The notes beneath the pieces are model-generated. The model was not told where the DNA came from. It made no database searches and worked only from the letters and a program-made list of their open reading frames with translations. This document shows positions 1 to 6,362 of a stretch of 6,690 bases of DNA, in pieces (within the stretch, counting starts at the first letter, position 1; each line of letters opens with the position of its first letter). The position numbers and the translations under genes were made by a program. Where the stretch lies: contig VHAW01000093.1 of assembly GCA_016872225.1 (NCBI GenBank), positions 1 through 6,690 on the forward strand. Reading direction: 5' to 3'. The DNA comes from Sphingomonadales bacterium (GTDB taxonomy: Bacteria > Bacteroidota > Bacteroidia > UBA7662).

Positions 1-676
1 CGTACGTTGGTCGGCTGAACTTACCCATGTTGAATTCCTCTTGGTGGATGATGGGTCCACAGACGGCACCCCCGCGATTCTCGAGACTTGGTGCCAAGAG
101 CATCCCCAATTCCATTGGATCCGACAGGAGACCAACCGAGGCAAAGGCGCAGCCATCCACCGAGGATTGCGTGTAGCAGTCGGGGATGCCGTTGGAATTC
201 AAGATTCCGATATGGAACTCTTGCCTTCGGATTGGCCGGCTATGCTTCAGGCCTTAGCCTTGCCAGGTATAGGTATGGTTAACGGATCCCGTTACCTACC
301 GGGACTCTACCGTCCTTTGCACAGCTACCGCAGGTACATTGCCAACAAAATTTTTAGTTGGTTAACTTCCTTGCTCATTGATATCCGTATTACCGACATG
401 GCCTGCGGACACAAATTGTTACGAAGAGACCTCTTCCATAGTCTGGATCTACGGGAAGAACGCTTTGGGGTGGAATCCGAAATTCTCATCAAAAGCGCCC
501 GTATTCGCCGCAATCATATCGTTGAAATACCGGTCCATTATTTTGCTAGGCATCAGGGTGAAGGCAAAAAATTTCGGACCCTGGACGGGCTCGGTATCCT
601 GTTCAAGATTATCCGTTACAGCTTCGCCCCCCTACCGCCCTCGGCCTTGCGGTACCAAAAACGATTCCAACCCTAA
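1..676 (+). CDS. Family 2 glycosyltransferase, DPM1-like, 5' truncated by window edge
   Basis: This GT-A fold enzyme probably transfers a sugar from a nucleotide donor to a polyprenyl phosphate, acting at the cytoplasmic face of the inner membrane. The frame is open from base 2, so the true start lies left of the window; the in-frame TTG at 41 sits inside a conserved strand and is not the start. 224 residues are visible. Seen: the nucleotide-binding motif LLVDDGSTDGT, then NRGKGAAIHRGL, the metal-binding DxD as QDSD (codons 203-211), NGSRY, and a C-terminal half with MACGHKLLRRD, FGVESEI and EGKKFRTLDG, which is the DPM1/DPG-synthase pattern. There is no membrane helix in the visible part, unlike the longer GtrB/ArnC-type relatives. 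Only about the first 10 residues should be missing. Its stop TAA (674-676) overlaps the stop of the convergent membrane protein gene. The substrate cannot be told; a plain polysaccharide GT2 is the alternative. Confidence 0.9.
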   Translation, partial: VRWSAELTHVEFLLVDDGSTDGTPAILETWCQEHPQFHWIRQETNRGKGAAIHRGLRVAVGDAVGIQDSDMELLPSDWPAMLQALALPGIGMVNGSRYLPGLYRPLHSYRRYIANKIFSWLTSLLIDIRITDMACGHKLLRRDLFHSLDLREERFGVESEILIKSARIRRNHIVEIPVHYFARHQGEGKKFRTLDGLGILFKIIRYSFAPLPPSALRYQKRFQP

Positions 677-2157
677 GGAGTCCAAATTTCTGCTTCTCGT
701 TCCAAACCAAGGCGGGCTCTTTCCCCGTCCGGCGACCTTGCCATGCGGTCCAAACCTGGAGGGAAGGTGCTTTTCCACCAAACGGCATTGTACCAATCCT
801 TGCCGGTGGCATCCCAATGCAGCATAGCAATGCGGTATTGCCAGCTCTGGTGGTTTTGAAGAGCCAAGGTATAACCCAAAACGTAGATTAACGCCAAGAC
901 CAAGGACCAGCGTCTTAGGGAATCCAAAAACCGAGAAAGTCCCGTCACAGAACGGTGTACCCAGCCCATGAGGGCCTGTACCACCGCAATACCCGCGCTC
1001 ACCAAGGCCGGATACCAATCCACCATAATCCTCCCCCCCAGCGATCCCCCAAACCACCAAGACCACCAGGAGGAATAGACGTAGATGACCAGAGGCAGGA
1101 GGACAAGCAAGGCCGTGGCCAAAGGGTAAGGCTCGGGGGTAAGAGAACCCGTCTTGGTATTCCAAAAACAACGAACAAAGGCCCATAACCAACCCAGCAC
1201 CACCGCAAGCATGATGGGGTTGTACAACAACCAACCTTTGCGGTAACTCAGTAAAAATTCAAGTATTCGGGGATCCTTCCAAAAAAAATATTCGCCTTGA
1301 TACGAATAAAAAATCCATTGTCCGGTAACATATTTCCAATAAAAAGCCTGCAAGAGGAAGGGAGCGATAAAAATCAGGAAAGCAGCAAATAGTAAACCCG
1401 GTTGAGACGTTAGTTTCTTGAGCCTTCCCCCCAAACCTGGCCATCCCCCGTACAACAACGGCAAAAGACCGGCCATCAACATCGTCGGCCGGATCAAAAC
1501 CAACATACCCAACGCCAAAGCCGTACCCAAGAACCAACGAGGAGCGATCGTAACATCGAGAAAGGCGCGATGGGTACACCATAACAACATAGACATCCAA
1601 AAAAAGGAAAAACTGTGCGACATGGCCGGCTCGTAAACCAAATAATTCCCCAGGTTGGTAGCCCCCACCAAAAGCAACAAGGCCACAGCAACGGTCCACG
1701 GACCCCAAAAGGCCCTCAACCAAGATCGGAGTACCCAAAGACCCAAGGAGCCCCAAAAAAATCCCGCCAAAGCCACCGCGAATTGGTAGGGTCTGCTGAA
1801 CCCATCCCCTGGGTATCCCATCCAAGGAGCCACGATGTGCGCCATTCCAAAAAAGGGACTCATCATAAGCGCCACCCCCATTGTGGTTTTGATTACCTTA
1901 TGGCCTCGGGGTGTGGTTTCAGGCCAATACCGATGGCGGTGCAAATGAACATCGGATCGCCTCGAGTCCTCCACAAAAGACAGAGTCAAATCACCCTCAA
2001 TCCACAAGGCAGGCAAATACGCGTAATACGAAATAACATCCCAGTAGATGGGTCTCAGGTTGGGTTTGACTTCGTCCGAACGGTCTAGTTGGATAAAGTT
2101 CCATAACAAAAGAACCTGCAAACCCAACAAGAACCAGACAGAGGGGTCGCGTTTCAT
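673..2157 (-). CDS. Polytopic membrane protein, GT-C glycosyltransferase-like
   Basis: 494 residues from the ATG at 2157-2155; an in-frame TTG three bases upstream would add one residue. I prefer the ATG because it overlaps the parC stop as TGATG, which favours translational coupling. Seen: one N-terminal helix (about 8-24), a large polar loop (about 25-92) with an acidic WDVISYYAYLP motif, then roughly nine or ten more hydrophobic segments up to about residue 435, and a soluble tail of about 60 residues. Motifs EPAMSHSFSFF, LIRPTML, SYRKGWLLYNP and SSWWSWWFGGSLGGR match a family I know from Bacteroidota, usually annotated as hypothetical or GT39-like. GT-C enzymes take sugar from a polyprenyl-phosphate donor outside the membrane, with an acidic residue in the first loop as likely catalyst; here that would be the Asp of WDVISYY (inference). 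Tryptophan content is high. It could also be a non-catalytic relative. Confidence 0.85.
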   Translation of the reverse strand: MKRDPSVWFLLGLQVLLLWNFIQLDRSDEVKPNLRPIYWDVISYYAYLPALWIEGDLTLSFVEDSRRSDVHLHRHRYWPETTPRGHKVIKTTMGVALMMSPFFGMAHIVAPWMGYPGDGFSRPYQFAVALAGFFWGSLGLWVLRSWLRAFWGPWTVAVALLLLVGATNLGNYLVYEPAMSHSFSFFWMSMLLWCTHRAFLDVTIAPRWFLGTALALGMLVLIRPTMLMAGLLPLLYGGWPGLGGRLKKLTSQPGLLFAAFLIFIAPFLLQAFYWKYVTGQWIFYSYQGEYFFWKDPRILEFLLSYRKGWLLYNPIMLAVVLGWLWAFVRCFWNTKTGSLTPEPYPLATALLVLLPLVIYVYSSWWSWWFGGSLGGRIMVDWYPALVSAGIAVVQALMGWVHRSVTGLSRFLDSLRRWSLVLALIYVLGYTLALQNHQSWQYRIAMLHWDATGKDWYNAVWWKSTFPPGLDRMARSPDGERARLGLEREAEIWTP

Positions 2158-2159
2158 CA
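2155..2159 (-). other. TGATG stop-start overlap coupling parC to the membrane protein gene
   Basis: On the minus strand, parC ends in TTT TGA at 2159-2157 and the next gene's ATG occupies 2157-2155, sharing one base. No Shine-Dalgarno sequence precedes this ATG, because the bases upstream encode the QQKLF end of ParC. This arrangement is typical of termination-reinitiation, so the membrane protein is probably translated by ribosomes finishing parC and must share its mRNA. The stop and start codons are seen directly; coupling is inference. Confidence 0.75.
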
Positions 2160-4844
2160 AAACAACTTTTGCTGTTCCCCGCCACCGGCAGAGCCCGATT
2201 TATCTTTGCCTTTTCGCTTGGATGATCCTCTACTCTTCCCTGGCTTGGAAGGTCCTGGAACTACCTCCTCGCGCCAAATATCTTCACGCAAATCTTCCAC
2301 CCTATCCTTTTCGTCCGCTGTTAATTCTTCTTCCAACAACGGATTCAACAATTCGGCACTAAGCAGCGGTTGGGTGGTGAGCCGATTACCCATAGCCTTC
2401 CAACCTTTGACATCCATAAATTGATCTAAATCGAGGACCTTGCGGTCTTTTTTGCGGGTAGTTCCCCACTCAAAAGCAACTCTTGGCGAAGAGTGCTGCC
2501 ATGAAAAGGCCGCTTTAGCCCCTTTCTCATCCGCCACAAAGGAAAATCGCTTCTGCAGGGTGGTGGTTTCAACGAAGAAACGTTTGATGAACCAGGATTT
2601 GGCCGAAGGAATATAATGACAAACATTCAAAGGCATTTTCGGAATCCATTTATTCAATAATAACAGTTCTTCCGTTTCAAAGCGGTACTGAACACCGGGT
2701 TCCAGGAGCTCATAGGCACCTTCCTCGTAAACGGCAATCAATAAATCTCCGGTATTGAAATGTCCCAGAAAAACGCCACGACCGTCGCGGTTCAATCGTC
2801 CAATGGCCGGCTCGAACCAAAAAGGCCGTCCTCCGAGCTCTGAATTTCCTTTCTCTTTGAAGATAACCTTCTTAATGGGGTATTTGGTCACGATATTCCC
2901 CAATGCCGATCGATTTTTGATGGCGATTTCTGCAAAGTCAAAATCTATATTTTTGTGATGAGCCCTGCATCCGGGATGCAATTGAATCTGAACACGTTCG
3001 GATTCTGCATTGGGATTGGATGAAAAATACTGAACACGTGTGTGTGCAGTGCCTTTAGTTAATTCATATTCTTTATCCCTTATAACACCGCTAACCTGAA
3101 ACCGCTTCACCATACTTACCCCAGACGCACCATCGGTATAAATCATATTATAGGCGGTTCGGTCATCTTGTCTTCTAAAAATATCAATCCATAGAATATC
3201 CTTTCCTACATAAGCCTTATCCGATACCTTGGTGATCAAACATTTGCCATCCCGTCGAAAAACAATAATTTCATCAAGAGCCGAACAGTCTCCTACAAGC
3301 TCCTCCTTACGTAAACCCGTTCCTACAAATCCTGTTTGACGGTTTACATACAGTTTTTCACTGGCCAATGCCACTTGATTGGCCTGTATCGTATCAAAGG
3401 CTCGGATCTCGGTCTTGCGCTCTCTGCCTTTGCCAAATTGCTGTAAAAGCTTTTGATAAAAATCGATCGCATAAGCAGTCAAATTCGCCAAATGATGGTC
3501 GGTTTCAGCAATTTGTTCCAAGAGTGCCTTGAGCTGCTCCGTGGCCTTGAACGTATCGTACTTACTAATGCGTTTGATTTTGATTTCCGTCAACTTCACC
3601 AGGTCATCCCGGGTGATTTCACGACGAAAGCGCTTCTTGAAAGGCCTAAGGCCCAAATCAATCGCGGCCAATACAGCCTCCCAGGTTTCGCATTCTTCAA
3701 TATTTCGGTAAATACGCTCCTCAATAAAAATCTGCTCCAAAGAACCTATATGCCATTGCTCAGCAAGGTCAGCTTTGCACAACAACAATTCTTGCTGCAG
3801 CAAATCCACCGTTTGACTGGTGTTGCGACGCAAAATATCGGATACCCCCATAAACATAGGACGATGCCCCTCGATAACGCAGGCATTGGGGGAAATGGAC
3901 ACCTCGCAATCAGAGAAGGCATAAAGGGCATCGATGGTCTGGTCGACTGAAACACCGGGAGGCAATTGGATTTCAATTTCAACTTTTTCGGCCGTGTTAT
4001 CCACCACTTTTTTCACCTTGAGCTTACCGCTGTCGTTGGCCTTGAGGATGGAATCAATCAACCCGCCGGTGGTAATGCCGAAGGGGATCTCTCGGATGAT
4101 TAAGGCCTTTTTGTCGTTCTCCTCAACTCGTGCTCGGCAACGGATCTTCCCCCCGCGATTACCATCTTGGTATTGACTGACATCCACCATACCTCCAGTT
4201 GCAAAATCGGGGTATAGCGTGAAAGATTGTTTGCGCAAAATCTTGATGGAAGCCTCGATCAACTCTACGAAATTGTGGGGGAGAATTTTGGTCGCCAAAC
4301 CTACTGCAATACCCTCCACGCCCTGGGCCAAAAGCAATGGAAATTTAGCGGGTAAAGTTACTGGTTCCTTTTTGCGGCCATCGTAAGTCATCTGCCATGT
4401 CGTGGTCCGGGCATTAAACAAAATGGCATGAGCGAACTTGCTTAAACGCGCCTCGATATAACGCGATGCAGCCGCTGCATCACCGGTTCGAACATCACCC
4501 CAATTCCCCTGGGTGTCAATGAGCAAATCCTTTTGACCTAAACCAACCAAGGCATCCCCAATAGCCGCATCCCCATGCGGGTGGTATTGCATGGTCTGTC
4601 CGATGAGATTGGCCACTTTGTTGAAACGTCCATCATCAATCACCTCCATTGCGTGGAGGATTCTGCGTTGAACCGGTTTCAGACCATCCCCCAAAGCAGG
4701 AACCGCACGTTCAAGGATAACATAGGATGCATATTCTAGAAACCAATTTTCATACATTCCGGACACCGAAAGATGAGCCTCCGAGTCCTTCACAATGGGA
4801 GGCACTTCATACGCAGGGTTTAAATCAGATTTCTTACGAGCCAA
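2157..4844 (-). CDS. parC: DNA topoisomerase IV subunit A
   Basis: 895 residues, full length for Bacteroidota ParC. It is the DNA-cleaving subunit of the type IIA enzyme that decatenates daughter chromosomes together with ParE. Domains: winged-helix breakage-reunion domain (about 30-150) with SGMYENWFLEYASYVILERAVP, the YHPHGD motif (87-92) and the catalytic Arg128-Tyr129 in ASRYIEARLSKFA; tower (about 150-360) with GIAVGLATKILPHN, whose Ile179 matches the DNA-intercalating Ile of GyrA; coiled coil (about 360-490); beta-pinwheel-type C-terminal domain (about 490-800). No GyrA-box (QRRGGKG) is present, which argues for ParC over GyrA. The end is a basic tail (about 868-885) and a terminal QQKLF. 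The start is TTG (MARKKS); an in-frame TAA lies seven codons upstream and no in-frame ATG precedes Met30, which is inside the conserved core. No parE is adjacent; a symporter remnant lies upstream. The stop overlaps the next gene. Confidence 0.95.
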   Translation of the reverse strand: MARKKSDLNPAYEVPPIVKDSEAHLSVSGMYENWFLEYASYVILERAVPALGDGLKPVQRRILHAMEVIDDGRFNKVANLIGQTMQYHPHGDAAIGDALVGLGQKDLLIDTQGNWGDVRTGDAAAASRYIEARLSKFAHAILFNARTTTWQMTYDGRKKEPVTLPAKFPLLLAQGVEGIAVGLATKILPHNFVELIEASIKILRKQSFTLYPDFATGGMVDVSQYQDGNRGGKIRCRARVEENDKKALIIREIPFGITTGGLIDSILKANDSGKLKVKKVVDNTAEKVEIEIQLPPGVSVDQTIDALYAFSDCEVSISPNACVIEGHRPMFMGVSDILRRNTSQTVDLLQQELLLCKADLAEQWHIGSLEQIFIEERIYRNIEECETWEAVLAAIDLGLRPFKKRFRREITRDDLVKLTEIKIKRISKYDTFKATEQLKALLEQIAETDHHLANLTAYAIDFYQKLLQQFGKGRERKTEIRAFDTIQANQVALASEKLYVNRQTGFVGTGLRKEELVGDCSALDEIIVFRRDGKCLITKVSDKAYVGKDILWIDIFRRQDDRTAYNMIYTDGASGVSMVKRFQVSGVIRDKEYELTKGTAHTRVQYFSSNPNAESERVQIQLHPGCRAHHKNIDFDFAEIAIKNRSALGNIVTKYPIKKVIFKEKGNSELGGRPFWFEPAIGRLNRDGRGVFLGHFNTGDLLIAVYEEGAYELLEPGVQYRFETEELLLLNKWIPKMPLNVCHYIPSAKSWFIKRFFVETTTLQKRFSFVADEKGAKAAFSWQHSSPRVAFEWGTTRKKDRKVLDLDQFMDVKGWKAMGNRLTTQPLLSAELLNPLLEEELTADEKDRVEDLREDIWREEVVPGPSKPGKSRGSSKRKGKDKSGSAGGGEQQKLF

Positions 4845-4862
4845 GGTTCTGTCTTTTGTTCT

Positions 4863-5387
4863 TTATGAGTTGGGTGAAGATACCCTCCCCTTCCAAAATT
4901 CCCAAACCAAAGCCAACAGGAGTACCACCAATCCCCCAACGACATTGATCCACAAGTACGGGACATTCATCCCCCAAAATATCAACAAAACCACCAAGCC
5001 CATCGGTAGATGGTTCAAAACATAACGAATGAATACAAAATTAGTATCGTTAAAATCATCTTGTGGCGAGGCTTTGGCCGATTTGCGATTTAGTCACTAA
5101 ACGAATTGAGTCCAGGCGGAGATTGCTTGCCCTAAAGGCCATGGCAAGACTATCCCGCACAGGACCATCCGGTTGAGCCTGCCAAATCATGCCAATGCAC
5201 GGCGTGGTAAGGTTTCGTGACGATGTTCGTTGGAAACAACATCCGGATACTTAAAATTCACGGGCGGTATTTCCACGATGTAGAAAACGAACATAAACAT
5301 CCCTATCATCAAGATGGCCAATTGAATAGGCAACTTGAAGACCGCATTAAGCGCAAGGCCTCTTCGACTCTCCTCTAACGATTGACC
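4863..5387 (-). pseudogene. Decayed sodium:solute symporter (SSS family) remnant
   Basis: Three pieces of an SSS-family symporter can be read in order on the minus strand. Piece 1 (5387-5187) gives GQSLEESRRGLALNAVFKLP and a hydrophobic helix ending FVFYIVEIPP, matching the family pattern GKSxxESRLGLLFNxxxKxPMQFFILxxGxxVFVFY. Piece 2, in another frame (about 5212-5059), covers the variable cytoplasmic linker (DGPVRDSLAMAFRASN). Piece 3 (5093-4863), back in the first frame, gives NDTNFVFIRYVLNHLPMGL, then jumps to YLWINVVGGLVVLLLAL, which resembles the last helix (LWYNVIGC) of the family. Stops TGA 5189-5187 and TAG TGA 5099-5094 interrupt it. About 175 codons remain of a family usually 500 or more residues long. 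The N-terminal half and the stretch between the LPxGL helix and the final helix are gone. Its terminal TAA is 18 bases from the parC start. The family call is by recalled motifs and is fairly firm; the substrate is unknown. Confidence 0.72.
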
Positions 5388-5473
5388 GCCTTAAGGGCCA
5401 ATTCCAAAGCATTGGCTTGATCTTTGCCTTGTTCCAAAGCAAAAATGGCTGCATTGGCACATGGAATGCGTGC
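5375..5473 (-). pseudogene. Unrecognised coding-like fragment next to the symporter remnant
   Basis: A minus-strand frame between two stops (TAG at 5476-5474 and TAG at 5377-5375) gives 32 residues with a protein-like composition, including ANAAIFALEQGKDQANALEL and ending LKAVNR. It reads like an amphipathic helical end of an enzyme, but I do not recognise the family and it has no plausible start. Its last bases overlap the beginning of the symporter remnant in a different frame, so this may be the junction at which the symporter lost its N-terminal half and became joined to another gene's tail. It lies antisense to the leader of the crotonase gene. It could also be a chance open frame. Confidence 0.3.
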
Positions 5474-5514
5474 CTATAGTGGCCAACCTGAGAGCAATCG
5501 GTCTAATTTTGAGT
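5388..5514. other. Leader region of the crotonase gene, no clear promoter
   Basis: This is the only stretch that could hold a promoter for the plus-strand crotonase gene close to its start. I looked for the Bacteroidota sigma pattern (TTTG about 20 bases before TAnnTTTG). A TAATTTTG octamer occurs at 5504-5511 but has no upstream TTTG partner and sits only three bases from the ATG. I also see no Shine-Dalgarno sequence. On the opposite strand the stretch carries most of the unrecognised fragment described separately. Confidence 0.4.
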
Positions 5515-6294
5515 ATGAAAAATCATTTTGTTCTTGTCGAAAACCAGGTAAGGCCCGGTGTGGCCCTCCTACGGCTTAACCGTCCCAAAGAACTCAATGC
5601 CCTGAATTTGGAGCTCATGAGTGAATTAAGGGATGCATTGCAGGTCCTCGACCAAGACCCCAATGTTCGTGTGACGGTTCTCACAGGAAACGACAAAGCC
5701 TTTGCGGCAGGGGCCGACATCCATCAAATGAGCGACAAATCAGCCATCGATATGCTCCGCATGGATCAATTTAGCACCTGGGAACAAATTCGTCGCTTCA
5801 AAAAGCCGTTGATTGCCGCTGTTTCCGGATTTGTGTTGGGCGGTGGTAATGAGCTCATGATGCATTGCGATATGGTGATCGCCTCTGAAACCACCCGATT
5901 TGGACAACCCGAAATTCTATTGGGCATCATGCCTGGCGCAGGCGGCACCCAACGACTGACCTGTCAAATTGGCAAGGTATCCGCTATGGAAATGGTTCTT
6001 ACCGGAAAACCTATTGGTGCCGAAAGGGCTTACGAACTCGGCCTTGTGAACAAAGTGGTCCCCGTGGAAATCTATCTCGAAGAAGCCCTAAAGCTCGCCG
6101 TTGAAATTGCTGAGAAAGCACCCCTTGCCGTTCGGCTTGCCAAAGAAGCCGTTCTCAAAGCCCATGACTTTGGTCTGAGTGAAGGTCTGGAATTTGAACG
6201 TAAAAACTTCTATCTTCTCTTTGCTACCCAGGACCAAAAAGAAGGCATGGATGCCTTTGCGAATAAACGCCCACCAAATTTTCAAGGCCAATAA
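5515..6294 (+). CDS. Enoyl-CoA hydratase / crotonase family protein
   Basis: 259 residues from the ATG at 5515, the usual length of short-chain crotonases. An in-frame ATG at 5461 would add 18 residues with no family resemblance, while MKNHFVLVENQV fits the normal N-terminus directly before GVALLRLNRPKELNALN. The enzyme should add water across 2-enoyl-CoA double bonds in the cytoplasm, in beta-oxidation or related acyl-CoA degradation. Seen: KAFAAGADI (61-69) and GGG (109-111), which form the oxyanion hole; Glu113 in GGGNE and Glu133 in FGQPEI, equivalent to the two catalytic glutamates of rat mitochondrial hydratase (Glu144 and Glu164); PGAGGTQRL (140-148); and an EGMDAFANKRPPNFQGQ C-terminus. 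All catalytic residues are kept, so it should be active. Asn112 replaces the usual Cys. Neighbours give no pathway; chain-length preference and PaaF- versus FadB-type roles cannot be separated. Confidence 0.93.
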   Translation: MKNHFVLVENQVRPGVALLRLNRPKELNALNLELMSELRDALQVLDQDPNVRVTVLTGNDKAFAAGADIHQMSDKSAIDMLRMDQFSTWEQIRRFKKPLIAAVSGFVLGGGNELMMHCDMVIASETTRFGQPEILLGIMPGAGGTQRLTCQIGKVSAMEMVLTGKPIGAERAYELGLVNKVVPVEIYLEEALKLAVEIAEKAPLAVRLAKEAVLKAHDFGLSEGLEFERKNFYLLFATQDQKEGMDAFANKRPPNFQGQ

Positions 6295-6305
6295 TCTTCT
6301 TCCAA

Positions 6306-6340
6306 TTCTTTGGTAAAAGAAAAGAGGCGCAAGAATGCCT
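6306..6340. terminator. Weak hairpin(s) between convergent genes, possible terminator
   Basis: The 68-base gap between the convergent crotonase and CruF-like genes holds two small inverted repeats. TTCTTT/AAAGAA (6306-6311 and 6316-6321, loop GGTA) is a six-pair A/T-rich stem. AGGC/GCCT (6325-6328 and 6337-6340, loop of eight) is a four-pair stem; read on the minus strand it is followed by CTTTTCTTTT, which would suit termination of the CruF-like gene. Both stems are weaker than a normal intrinsic terminator, so this is a placement guess supported mainly by position. Confidence 0.25.
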
Positions 6341-6362
6341 AAAAAATCCAAAATATCTCCCT

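Noticed and set aside
632..1825. Long minus-strand open frames (632-1234 and 1259-1825) overlapping the membrane protein gene
   Set aside because: They are alternate-frame shadows of the GT-C-like gene, with unnatural composition and no family resemblance.
3453..3950. 165-codon open frame on the plus strand inside parC
   Set aside because: It is antisense to the conserved coiled-coil and tower region of ParC, has no recognisable motif, and is explained by the coding constraint of parC.
4924..4997. Direct repeat TTGGTGGT (4924-4931 and 4990-4997, minus strand) as a slippage footprint of the symporter deletion
   Set aside because: Both copies encode the common hydrophobic run GLVV in separate helices, and slippage deletion would normally leave a single copy at the breakpoint.
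5036..5043. The same TAATTTTG octamer on the minus strand, a possible parC promoter
   Set aside because: It encodes part of the conserved NDTNFVF stretch of the symporter remnant and lacks an upstream partner element.
5504..5511. TAATTTTG, a match to the Bacteroidota -7 element, just before the crotonase ATG
   Set aside because: There is no TTTG-type -33 element at the right spacing and the transcript would begin at about the start codon; an 8-base A/T-rich match of this kind is easily chance.
5461..5514. Upstream ATG at 5461 as the crotonase start
   Set aside because: The extra 18 residues have no family counterpart and the ATG at 5515 fits the normal N-terminus and length.
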